NCBI GenBank assembly: GCA_017457555.1
Contig: JAFTHG010000082.1
Span: 1 to 5,231 of the forward strand
Origin: Kiritimatiellia bacterium
GTDB lineage: Bacteria > Verrucomicrobiota > Kiritimatiellia > RFP12 > DVOR01
Length of the DNA stretch: 5,231 nucleotides
Direction of reading: 5' to 3'
Below the pieces are notes generated by a model that worked only from the letters and a program-made list of their open reading frames with translations, made no database searches and was not told the origin of the DNA. How positions within the stretch are numbered: the first letter of the stretch is position 1; every line of letters starts with the position of its first letter. Shown piece after piece: positions 1 to 5,231 of this stretch. A program made the translations under genes and the position numbers.

Positions 1-4
1 ATAG

Positions 5-9
5 TAAGG
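5..9 (+). promoter_or_regulatory. Shine-Dalgarno of the lipoprotein gene
   Basis: TAAGG lies five bases before the ATG at 15. It supports that ATG as the start, which also places the signal peptide at the very N-terminus. The window begins only 14 bases upstream, so no promoter can be judged. A TAG (3-5) or TAA (5-7) here could be the stop codon of an upstream gene in the same operon, but this cannot be decided from the window. Confidence 0.5.
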
Positions 10-14
10 TTGCT

Positions 15-470
15 ATGAAACATCTTTTTGCTTTTCTTATCCTCGGTGCCTTGTGCTTTACAGGGTGTATCGCAGTGTCGTATCAGCAGCTCCAGTTGCC
101 GGAAGGGGTGACGTTGGCGCAGCATCAGACGGTGGCGCAGTATGATCAGCTCGTGGAGGAACCGTGCCGTCACATGACAGCGCAGTGTCCGGATGCTTGT
201 GATCATGGCGGCGTGTATGCGGTCTTTTCCATCAAGGAGTACATGGATTACCAGCAGTTCTCGCGTGAGGGTGAGGAGCGTCAGAAGACATTTGCGGTGC
301 GTTTGTGGATGCGTGATGGGACGCCGGCTCCTGAGACGTCCAAGGCTTTGCGTTATACGATTGGTGAGCTTGATGCCGGGCAGACGGTGACGTTGCACTG
401 GGCGCACTTCTATCGCATTACCGAAAGTGGCAATTTCCCTGAACGTATCGTGACCCTGTTAGCGGAGTAA
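15..470 (+). CDS. putative lipoprotein of unknown function, 151 aa
   Basis: I do not recognise a named family. Residues 1-17 look like a lipoprotein signal peptide: Lys2, a hydrophobic stretch FAFLILGALCF, then FTGC. Cys18 would be lipidated, although Phe at -3 is not the usual Leu of a lipobox. The mature part contains a compact cluster, Cys51-x-His53-x4-Cys58-x3-Cys62-x-His64-Gly-Gly, which could bind a metal or form disulfides. After it come alternating hydrophobic segments (VYAVFSI, FAVRLWM, QTVTLHW, RIVTLL) that suggest a small beta-rich domain. The end motif, with Trp129, His131 and Phe-Pro-Glu-Arg at 141-144, looks conserved in style. The gene ends four bases before lpxB and the lpxB ribosome binding site lies inside its last codons, so the two are probably one operon. 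A role in the envelope is inferred from the signal peptide and the neighbour only. Confidence 0.8.
   Translation: MKHLFAFLILGALCFTGCIAVSYQQLQLPEGVTLAQHQTVAQYDQLVEEPCRHMTAQCPDACDHGGVYAVFSIKEYMDYQQFSREGEERQKTFAVRLWMRDGTPAPETSKALRYTIGELDAGQTVTLHWAHFYRITESGNFPERIVTLLAE
463..467 (+). promoter_or_regulatory. Shine-Dalgarno of lpxB, inside the upstream gene
   Basis: CGGAG ends seven bases before the lpxB ATG at 475 and is formed by the last Ala and Glu codons of the lipoprotein gene. Ribosomes finishing the lipoprotein would stop at 468-470, right on top of this start. This supports translational coupling and supports the ATG at 475 over the internal Met11. Confidence 0.7.
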
Positions 471-474
471 GACT

Positions 475-1641
475 ATGGCGGCACTCCCTCCCTTAAAAGT
501 CTTGATGGCGGCCGGTGAAGTTTCCGGCGACATGTATGGTGGCGCATTGATTCAAGCCTTGCGGAAGCAGTTTCCCGAACGGGAGATTGAGGTGCGTGGT
601 ATGGGCGGCGATGCGATGAAGGCTGAGGGCGCCCAATTGCTGCACCACACCGACACGTTGGGCGCGATGGGTATCTTTGAGGTGCTGGGGAAGTTGCGCT
701 ACTTCAAGCAGGTGATGCAGGATATGGTGGATCTCGCTACATCGTGGCAACCCGATGTGCTGATTACGCTGGACTACTACTCGTTCAATATCGCGCTGGC
801 AGAGAAGGTTAAGGCGCTGGGGATTCGCACGGTTCACTACATTTCGCCCAAGGTGTGGGTGTGGCGCAGCGGACGTATTCACCGTATGGCCAAGGCGTAT
901 GATTTGTTATTGTGCATCTTCCCCTTTGAACCGGCACTCTATGAGCCGGTGGGGCTGCCGGCTGTTTATGTGGGCCATCCACTTGTTGAACAGGCGGCAG
1001 CGACCAAAGCTGAGGCCGAGCCCGATTTGCCCTGGACGGGTGAACACCGCATTGCGCTCCTGCCAGGCAGCCGTGCCGGAGAGATTCGCTCCATTCTGCC
1101 GACCTTCCTGCGGGCAGCACGGCGGATTGAGCGCGTCAAGCACGACCACTGCTCATTCATTATCCCCGTGCCCACGCCCAAGATGCGCGCAGAGGTGGAG
1201 CGAATTCTCGCCAAAGAGCCCCTGCCCCGGCATTTAACCGTGATTGATGGCAATGCGCGCCATGTGATGCGTCAGGCACGGGCGGCTATGATTGCCAGCG
1301 GGACGGCCACGTTAGAGGCGTGCCTGATGAACTGTCCGGCAGTGTTGGCCTATCGGGTCAGCTTCCTGACCGAACTCGTCGCGCGCTTGGTCCTGCCAAA
1401 GGCCTCCTTCCGTTTTGCCGGATTGGTGAACATTATCGCCGGAAAGGGCGTGATGACCGAACTCCTTCAGCGCGATTTCAATATCTACAATGCCGCCTCT
1501 GAAACGTTGAGTCTGCTGAGGAATACGGCGGCTCGCAAAAATCTGCTCGCTGCCTATGCCGAAGTACAAGCCCAATTGGGCGAACCCGGCGCCACCGATC
1601 GGGCAGCAAAGGCCATCGCAGACTGTCTGGCAAAAGCCTGA
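475..1641 (+). CDS. lpxB: lipid-A-disaccharide synthase LpxB
   Basis: LpxB is a glycosyltransferase of family GT19, peripheral to the inner membrane. It joins UDP-2,3-diacylglucosamine to lipid X to make the tetraacyl disaccharide-1-phosphate of lipid A, releasing UDP. At 388 residues it is full length (E. coli: 382). Visible motifs in order are AGEVSGD (13-19), GMGGDAM (42-48), LGAMGIFEVLG (62-72), HYISPKVWVWR (121-131), FPFEPALY (149-156), VGHPL (166-170), LPGSR (196-200), SGTATLE (275-281) and NIIAGKG (319-325). Aligned with E. coli as I recall it, Asp100 matches Asp98, Arg200 matches Arg201 and Asn319 matches Asn316; all three are kept, so activity is expected. The segment after Asp100 reads YYSFN where E. 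coli has APDFN, as seen in some non-proteobacterial LpxB proteins. The gene sits directly behind a putative lipoprotein gene and is followed by a terminator 60 bases past its stop, so it is the last gene of its operon. Its presence shows a lipid A-containing outer membrane. Confidence 0.97.
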   Translation: MAALPPLKVLMAAGEVSGDMYGGALIQALRKQFPEREIEVRGMGGDAMKAEGAQLLHHTDTLGAMGIFEVLGKLRYFKQVMQDMVDLATSWQPDVLITLDYYSFNIALAEKVKALGIRTVHYISPKVWVWRSGRIHRMAKAYDLLLCIFPFEPALYEPVGLPAVYVGHPLVEQAAATKAEAEPDLPWTGEHRIALLPGSRAGEIRSILPTFLRAARRIERVKHDHCSFIIPVPTPKMRAEVERILAKEPLPRHLTVIDGNARHVMRQARAAMIASGTATLEACLMNCPAVLAYRVSFLTELVARLVLPKASFRFAGLVNIIAGKGVMTELLQRDFNIYNAASETLSLLRNTAARKNLLAAYAEVQAQLGEPGATDRAAKAIADCLAKA

Positions 1642-1701
1642 CCGAGCGTATCAAGTGGCCATGTAACACATCATGCCACCATTACAGTACTTTAATGCCT
1701 C

Positions 1702-1733
1702 TCACCCGCGTCCCAAGCGTGGGTGATTTTTTT
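1702..1733 (+). terminator. intrinsic terminator of the lipoprotein-lpxB operon
   Basis: TCACCCGCG (1702-1710) pairs with CGTGGGTGA (1718-1726): nine base pairs including one G-U, with a seven-base loop, followed at once by seven T residues (1727-1733). It lies 60 bases after the lpxB stop codon. There is no A tract on its left side, so it should work for plus-strand transcripts only. Confidence 0.9.
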
Positions 1734-1979
1734 GCCTGAGCGACTCTTTTACATCACACTCGCGTCTTTCATCCTTCGCACACGCCATAAGAAAACCACA
1801 TTCCATCCCCTTAAATCCGGGACAATTCCACAACAAGGCATTGCTCCCATTGCCAAAAAGCCACATTCATCCCCCACCCCTTCACTGCTTACGCCAAAAG
1901 ATTGGCAAGCTGCGGCAGAATCTGGGCAGTACTCCATTTCACTCCCGCCATCCTTGCTCCGCATCTTCGCACACACCAC
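1734..1979. other. non-coding spacer between convergent genes
   Basis: About 246 bases between the two terminators. The plus strand is rich in C and A and poor in G. Open frames exist on both strands (for example 1749-1979 on the minus strand and 1723-2016 on the plus strand). Neither has a convincing ribosome binding site or recognisable protein features, and the plus-strand one begins inside the lpxB terminator. I see no RNA gene. The only structure I find is the set of diverged repeats listed separately. Confidence 0.6.
1757..1979. repeat. three diverged copies of a short dispersed repeat
   Basis: Copy A lies at about 1757-1814, copy B at 1846-1882 and copy C at 1940-1979. A and B share CCACATTCCATCCCC (1796-1810) against CCACATTCATCCCC (1861-1874), a single-base indel, each preceded by an AAAA run. 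A and C share ATCCTTCGCACACGCCA (1771-1787) against ATCTTCGCACACACCA (1963-1978), again followed by an A-rich run. C and A also both begin with CACTC and a C/G-rich stretch. Copy B seems to be only the right part of the unit, and C only the left part. They look like decayed copies of one element, but at this divergence some similarity could come from the biased base composition. Confidence 0.4.
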
Positions 1980-2014
1980 AAAAAAAAGGGCATCCGAGTG
2001 GATGCCCTTTTTTT
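1980..2014. terminator. bidirectional intrinsic terminator, closes adhE
   Basis: GGGCATCC (1988-1995), loop GAGT, GGATGCCC (2000-2007): a perfect eight-pair stem with a four-base loop. It is flanked by eight A residues on the left (1980-1987) and seven T residues on the right (2008-2014). Read on the minus strand, the hairpin also ends in a T tract and lies 18 bases past the adhE stop codon. It should end adhE transcripts and also stop any plus-strand read-through into adhE antisense. Confidence 0.92.
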
Positions 2015-2032
2015 GATGTCCGTCATCAACGA

Positions 2033-4741
2033 TTAGTCGATTTTGGGAGCGCCTTCTGCCGCTTTGTACTTCGGACCGTAGTAGGCCTTGAGGTAGATTT
2101 CGCGGATTTCAGCAATCAACGGATAGCGCGGGTTGGCCGGCGTGCACTGATCGTCGAAGGCTTCTTCTGCCAAGGTGTCGAGATAACGGAGGAATTCTTC
2201 TTCCGGAACGCCCCAAGCCTGGATGGAATCGGGGATATTCACCGACTTCTTGAGTTCTTCCACAGCCTTGACCAGCGCGTCTACCTTTTCAGCATCGCTT
2301 TGACCATAGCCCAAACCGAGCACATCGGCGATGCGAGCATAGCGCGAACGGGCCATCGGATAGGTGTACTGCGGGAAGATAGCCTGCTTGGAGGGGTTTT
2401 CAACCGCATTGTAACGGATGATATCGCAGATTAGGAGCGCATTGGCAACACCGTGAGGAATGTTGTACTTCGCACCGAGCTTGTGAGCCATTGAGTGGCA
2501 AAGACCCAGGAAGGCGTTAGCAAAGGCCATACCGGCGATGTTGGATGCGTAGTGCATCTTTTCGCGAGCCTTACGGTTGGCGCCACCTTCATCATAGCTC
2601 AGCTTGAGATACTTGAAGACCAGACGGATGGCTTCAAGGCTGAGAGCATTGGTCCATTCGGTGGAAAGCACAGAAACCATCGCTTCCAAAGCGTGCACCA
2701 GCGCGTCAATACCAGAAGCAGCAGTAAGGCCACGCGGCATCGAGAGCACCAATTCAGGATCCGCAATCGCGATATCCGGCGTCAGAGCATAGTCAGCAAT
2801 CGGATACTTCTTGTGCGTGCGGGAATCGGTCACCACAGCAAACGGCGTCACTTCGGAGCCCGTACCAGAGGTCGTCGGGATGGCCACCATGATAGCCTTT
2901 GCGCCAAGTTTCGGGAAGGTGTAGATACGCTTTTCAATATCCATGAAGCGCATCGCCATATCTTCGAACTTGGCTTCCGGGTTTTCATAGCGCAACCACA
3001 TCATCTTGGCAGCATCCATCGGCGAACCGCCACCGAGAGCAATAATCAAGTCGGGCTTGAAGGAGTTCATACGGGCCAGACCGGCTTCAATGGTGTCTGT
3101 ATCCGGATCGGGCTTCACTTCATAGAAGATTTCCACATCAATGCCCATATCTTCGAGCACAGAGGTGACCTTCTCGGTGTAACCGAGGTCGAAGAGCGGC
3201 TTATCCGTCACGAGGAATGCGCGCTTACGATCGTTGATTTCGCGGAGAGCGAAAGGCAAGCAACCATACTTGAAGTAGACTTTCGGCGGGACCTTGAACC
3301 ACAGCATATTTTCGCGGCGTTCAGCAATGGTCTTGACGTTCATAAGATGCTTCACTCCAATGTTTTCAGAGACAGCGTTTCCACCCCAGGAGCCGCAACC
3401 GAGCGTCAACGAGGGAGCCAGTTTGAAGTTGTAAAGGTCACCGATTGCACCCTGAGAAGCAGGGATATTCACGAGCACACGGCCCGTAGGAAGCATCGTG
3501 CCATAGGATTTGATGCGATCGGTATTGGCCGGATTGGTGTAATACACGGAGGTGTGACCCAAGCCTCCGGCTTCAATGAGCTTCTTGGCCATCATTGCGC
3601 CTTCTTCAAAGTTCTTGGCGCGATAGAGTGCCAACACCGGCGACAACTTTTCATGAGAGAAGGGTTCTTCCGGACCCATCGTAATATCCTTCGTCTCACC
3701 GATGAGCACCTTTGCCGACTTCGGCACCGAGAAGCCAGCCATTTCGGCAATCTTCCATGCGGGCTGGCCGACAATCTTGGCATTCAGACGGCCGTCCACA
3801 AAGATGGTGGCAGCGACTTTCTTGCGTTCGGTCGCATTGAGCAGATAGGCACCACGTTCAATGAATTCCTTCTTCACGGTTTCGTAAAGCGAATCCACCA
3901 CGATGACCGACTGTTCGGAAGCGCAGATCATACCATTATCGAAGGTCTTCGACATGAGAATGGAGGAAACCGCCATCTTGTAGTGCGCCGTTTCATCAAT
4001 CAAGGCAGGGGTGTTACCTGCACCCACGCCAAGAGCGGGCTTACCAGACGAGTAAGCAGCCTGCACCATACCGGGGCCACCGGTTGCGAGAATAAGGTTG
4101 GTATACTTGTGATGCATGAGTGCCGCCGACATGGCCATGGTAGGTTCTTTAATGCAACCCACGATACCTTCCGGAGCACCTGCACGGATAGCGGCGCGAT
4201 GAATGACCATAGCGGCTTCATACGTGGCACGCTTTGCACGGGGGTGCGGAGAGAAGACGATACCATTACGCGTCTTCAGAGCGATGAGAGCCTTGAAGAT
4301 TGCCGTCGAGGTGGGGTTTGTCGTCGGCACGATACCGGCGATAATGCCGATCGGTTCGGCGATACGACGAATACCATACGTTGCGTCATATTCCAATTCG
4401 CCGCACGTCTTGGCATCCTTGTAAGAGTTATAAATGAATTCAGAAGCGAAGTGATTCTTAATCACCTTATCTTCCAGCACGCCCATGCCGGTTTCTTCAA
4501 CAGCAAGCTTAGCCAATTCAATACGGTGAGCACAAGCTGCAAGCGCGCATTCACGGAAAATTTTGTCTACCTGTTCCTGAGTGTAGGTCGAATAGATTGC
4601 CTGTGCTTTCCGCACACGGTCCATCAACTCATCCAGTTCTTTCAACTGGGCGGCTTCATCCACGACCGGTTTCGCCGGGGCTGCAGGAGCAGCAGGGGTG
4701 GCCTTTGCGCTCGCTTTGGGAGCGGCTTTCTTCGTTGCCAT
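2033..4741 (-). CDS. adhE: bifunctional acetaldehyde-CoA/alcohol dehydrogenase AdhE
   Basis: AdhE reduces acetyl-CoA to acetaldehyde and then to ethanol, using two NADH; it is cytoplasmic and family members assemble into helical filaments (spirosomes). The 902-residue protein is complete (E. coli: 891). Residues from about 30 to 470 form the aldehyde dehydrogenase domain, with ATGGPGMV (219-226), GVGAGNTPA (238-246) and FDNGMICASEQ (267-277). Cys273 is the catalytic thiol, matching E. coli Cys246. From about 485 to 890 is the iron-dependent alcohol dehydrogenase domain, with GGGSPMDAAK (570-579), PTTSGTGSEVTPFAV (622-636) and the metal ligands Asp679, His683, His749 and His763, all intact and at a constant offset of 26 from E. 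coli. The oddity is the first 28 residues, a tail made almost only of Ala, Lys and Pro plus Ser/Thr, which accounts for the offset. The ATG at 4741 is chosen because a strong Shine-Dalgarno precedes it. The gene stands alone, with its own promoter and terminator. Confidence 0.98.
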   Translation of the reverse strand: MATKKAAPKASAKATPAAPAAPAKPVVDEAAQLKELDELMDRVRKAQAIYSTYTQEQVDKIFRECALAACAHRIELAKLAVEETGMGVLEDKVIKNHFASEFIYNSYKDAKTCGELEYDATYGIRRIAEPIGIIAGIVPTTNPTSTAIFKALIALKTRNGIVFSPHPRAKRATYEAAMVIHRAAIRAGAPEGIVGCIKEPTMAMSAALMHHKYTNLILATGGPGMVQAAYSSGKPALGVGAGNTPALIDETAHYKMAVSSILMSKTFDNGMICASEQSVIVVDSLYETVKKEFIERGAYLLNATERKKVAATIFVDGRLNAKIVGQPAWKIAEMAGFSVPKSAKVLIGETKDITMGPEEPFSHEKLSPVLALYRAKNFEEGAMMAKKLIEAGGLGHTSVYYTNPANTDRIKSYGTMLPTGRVLVNIPASQGAIGDLYNFKLAPSLTLGCGSWGGNAVSENIGVKHLMNVKTIAERRENMLWFKVPPKVYFKYGCLPFALREINDRKRAFLVTDKPLFDLGYTEKVTSVLEDMGIDVEIFYEVKPDPDTDTIEAGLARMNSFKPDLIIALGGGSPMDAAKMMWLRYENPEAKFEDMAMRFMDIEKRIYTFPKLGAKAIMVAIPTTSGTGSEVTPFAVVTDSRTHKKYPIADYALTPDIAIADPELVLSMPRGLTAASGIDALVHALEAMVSVLSTEWTNALSLEAIRLVFKYLKLSYDEGGANRKAREKMHYASNIAGMAFANAFLGLCHSMAHKLGAKYNIPHGVANALLICDIIRYNAVENPSKQAIFPQYTYPMARSRYARIADVLGLGYGQSDAEKVDALVKAVEELKKSVNIPDSIQAWGVPEEEFLRYLDTLAEEAFDDQCTPANPRYPLIAEIREIYLKAYYGPKYKAAEGAPKID

Positions 4742-4747
4742 AATTTT

Positions 4748-4755
4748 CTCCTTTT
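4748..4755 (-). promoter_or_regulatory. Shine-Dalgarno of adhE
   Basis: On the minus strand AAAAGGAG stands six bases before the ATG at 4741. It is a strong, well-spaced site and fixes the start so that the low-complexity tail is translated. The next Met in the protein is residue 40, which has no reason to be preferred. Confidence 0.88.
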
Positions 4756-4783
4756 ATGGTTACATTTGGAAAATCGGTATAAA

Positions 4784-4812
4784 AGTATCGATTATTTCAC
4801 ATTGAATGTCAA
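4784..4812 (-). promoter_or_regulatory. sigma-70-type promoter of adhE
   Basis: On the minus strand a perfect -35 box TTGACA (4812-4807) is followed by a 17-base spacer and GATACT (4789-4784), a four-of-six match to TATAAT. Transcription would start near 4777, giving a leader of about 36 bases that carries the Shine-Dalgarno. The spacer contains TGTGAAAT (4801-4794), which resembles half of a Rex or CRP-type operator. Rex represses adhE in several fermenting bacteria when NADH is low, but the second half-site here is poor. Confidence 0.78.
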
Positions 4813-4833
4813 GGAAAAAATGAAAAACCTTGA
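4809..4833. repeat. perfect inverted repeat overlapping the adhE -35 box
   Basis: TCAAGG (4809-4814) and CCTTGA (4828-4833) are exact inverted arms around a 13-base spacer of almost pure A on the plus strand. The left arm overlaps four bases of the -35 box. Arm centres are about 19 bases apart, roughly two helical turns, which suits a dimeric regulator. It also has a short T run after it on the plus strand, but a six-pair stem with a 13-base loop is weak for a terminator. Confidence 0.45.
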
Positions 4834-4841
4834 TTTTTAGA

Positions 4842-4996
4842 GGTTTAACAGGGGTTCCTGGCGTATAAAACGGCTTTCTAAAGAGTACCTATTATGGCGT
4901 GTTGCGTCATCTTAACTTCTCACAATACATCGCTCGGAACGTTTCTTCCCTGACATTCCTGCATTCTTCTGTACGCATATCCTGACTATATACCTA
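4842..4996. other. spacer between adhE promoter and IS end, no gene seen
   Basis: Apart from the TATAGT-like box noted in the findings, I find no convincing coding region, RNA gene or terminator here. The longest frames are very short; for example, a 23-codon minus-strand frame starts at ATG near 4980 and has no family features. No hairpin with a T tract separates the transposase gene from adhE, so transcription from the insertion sequence might continue into adhE. Confidence 0.5.
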
Positions 4997-5020
4997 GTGA
5001 ATTGCAAGTTAAATCGCGAG
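4997..5020 (-). mobile_element. possible terminal repeat of an IS30-family element
   Basis: About 28 bases past the transposase stop codon, the minus strand reads CGCGATTTAACTTGCAATTC. AT-rich motifs of the type 'ATTTAACTTGCAATT' a few dozen bases after the transposase stop fit what I recall of IS30-family ends. The other end lies outside the window, so no inverted repeat pair or target duplication can be checked. The exact boundary is a guess. Confidence 0.35.
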
Positions 5021-5047
5021 GGGATATTGGGAAAAGGTTAAAAATCT

Positions 5048-5231
5048 TCATGCGGCTTCCTTCTTTTTGAGTTGTGTAGGTCTTGGGTAATTCACGAGTT
5101 TGTATTGGAGAATTTCGATAGCTTTTGAGGTGAGTCTGGAGAAGTCTGTTCGCTTAGGATAGAATCGTCGGATGATGCGATTGAAATTCTCTATGGATCC
5201 TTTTTCCCAAGAGGCATAGGCATGGGTGTAA
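5048..5231 (-). CDS. IS30-family transposase, C-terminal fragment (runs off the window)
   Basis: The last 60 codons of a minus-strand gene, ending in TGA at 5050-5048; the start lies beyond the right edge. The visible protein contains SWEKGSIENFNRIIRRF followed by YPKRTDF, which matches the IS30 signature W-x-x-G-x-x-E-N-x-N-(G/R)-x-x-R-x-(F/Y)-x-P-K-x-T-D-(F/L). Glu14 of the fragment (codon 5191-5189) is the last acid of the DDE catalytic triad; the two Asp residues would be upstream, outside the window. These enzymes cut and join the ends of their own element, usually through a circular intermediate. The protein then continues to VNYPRPTQLKKKEAA and stops. Typical members end with an R-P-R-K-x-L and T-P-x-E stretch, so this C-terminus is short or divergent. 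Whether the full gene is intact cannot be told. Confidence 0.82.
   Translation of the reverse strand, partial: YTHAYASWEKGSIENFNRIIRRFYPKRTDFSRLTSKAIEILQYKLVNYPRPTQLKKKEAA

Noticed and set aside
1749..1979. Minus-strand 76-codon frame in the spacer (Cys-rich product)
   Set aside because: It starts directly after the adhE terminator with no promoter or clear Shine-Dalgarno. The sequence is made of diverged repeats, so the frame is probably accidental.
1841..2434. Plus-strand open frame of 197 codons crossing the adhE terminator
   Set aside because: It runs through the bidirectional terminator and then antisense through the 3' end of adhE, and has no recognisable motif or good ribosome binding site.
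4809..4838. Terminator-like hairpin followed by TTTTT on the plus strand upstream of adhE
   Set aside because: The stem is only six pairs with a 13-base loop and no plus-strand gene precedes it. An operator-like role at the -35 box is more plausible.
2495..4840. Very long plus-strand open frame (781 codons) opposite adhE
   Set aside because: It lies antisense to an unmistakable, fully conserved adhE. Its translation is rich in His, Arg and other residues typical of a reverse-frame shadow, and no domain or ribosome binding site is seen. Codon bias in adhE explains the lack of stops.
4900..4985. Short minus-strand frame of 23 codons upstream of adhE (possible leader peptide)
   Set aside because: It ends well before the promoter of adhE, has no run of regulatory codons and no attenuator hairpin, so nothing supports translation.
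1..5231. CRISPR array, tRNA, rRNA, riboswitch, phage or defence genes
   Set aside because: No regularly spaced identical repeats, no cloverleaf or conserved rRNA segments, no recognised riboswitch core in the short adhE leader, and no phage or defence motifs were seen on either strand.

Overview
The window looks like a piece of a Gram-negative bacterial chromosome. The main evidence is lpxB, a lipid A biosynthesis gene, together with a probable lipoprotein. A full-length bifunctional AdhE indicates fermentative or facultatively anaerobic metabolism. Some sequence details are not proteobacterial: LpxB has LDYYSFN where E. coli has IDAPDFN, AdhE has an Ala/Lys/Pro-rich N-terminal tail, and the lipoprotein belongs to a small Cys/His family. 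A member of the PVC group (Lentisphaerota, Kiritimatiellota, Verrucomicrobiota) is possible, but that is an inference and not proven here.

Layout, left to right. (1) A plus-strand pair at 15-1641: a 151-residue putative lipoprotein of unknown function, then lpxB (lipid-A-disaccharide synthase). Only four bases separate them, and the lpxB ribosome binding site lies inside the last codons of the lipoprotein gene, so they are probably co-transcribed and translationally coupled. A strong intrinsic terminator follows at 1702-1733. (2) A non-coding convergent spacer at 1734-1980 holds three diverged copies of a short repeat. (3) A near-perfect hairpin flanked by A and T tracts at 1980-2014 can terminate transcription from either side and closes adhE. 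(4) adhE lies on the minus strand (4741-2033), with a textbook Shine-Dalgarno and a good sigma-70-type promoter at 4784-4812. A perfect inverted repeat touches the -35 box, and a half-site resembling a Rex operator lies in the promoter spacer. (5) The right edge carries the 3' end of an IS30-family transposase gene on the minus strand (5231-5048), which runs off the window, followed by a plausible insertion sequence end near 4997-5020. The IS therefore sits just upstream of adhE and reads towards it.

The three regions do not form one pathway. The left pair serves outer-membrane assembly, adhE is a stand-alone fermentation gene that regenerates NAD+ by reducing acetyl-CoA to ethanol, and the right end is mobile DNA. 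I see no convincing new multi-gene system. The points most worth following up are the AdhE tail, the adhE control region with its neighbouring IS, the lipoprotein's Cys/His cluster and the short spacer repeat.
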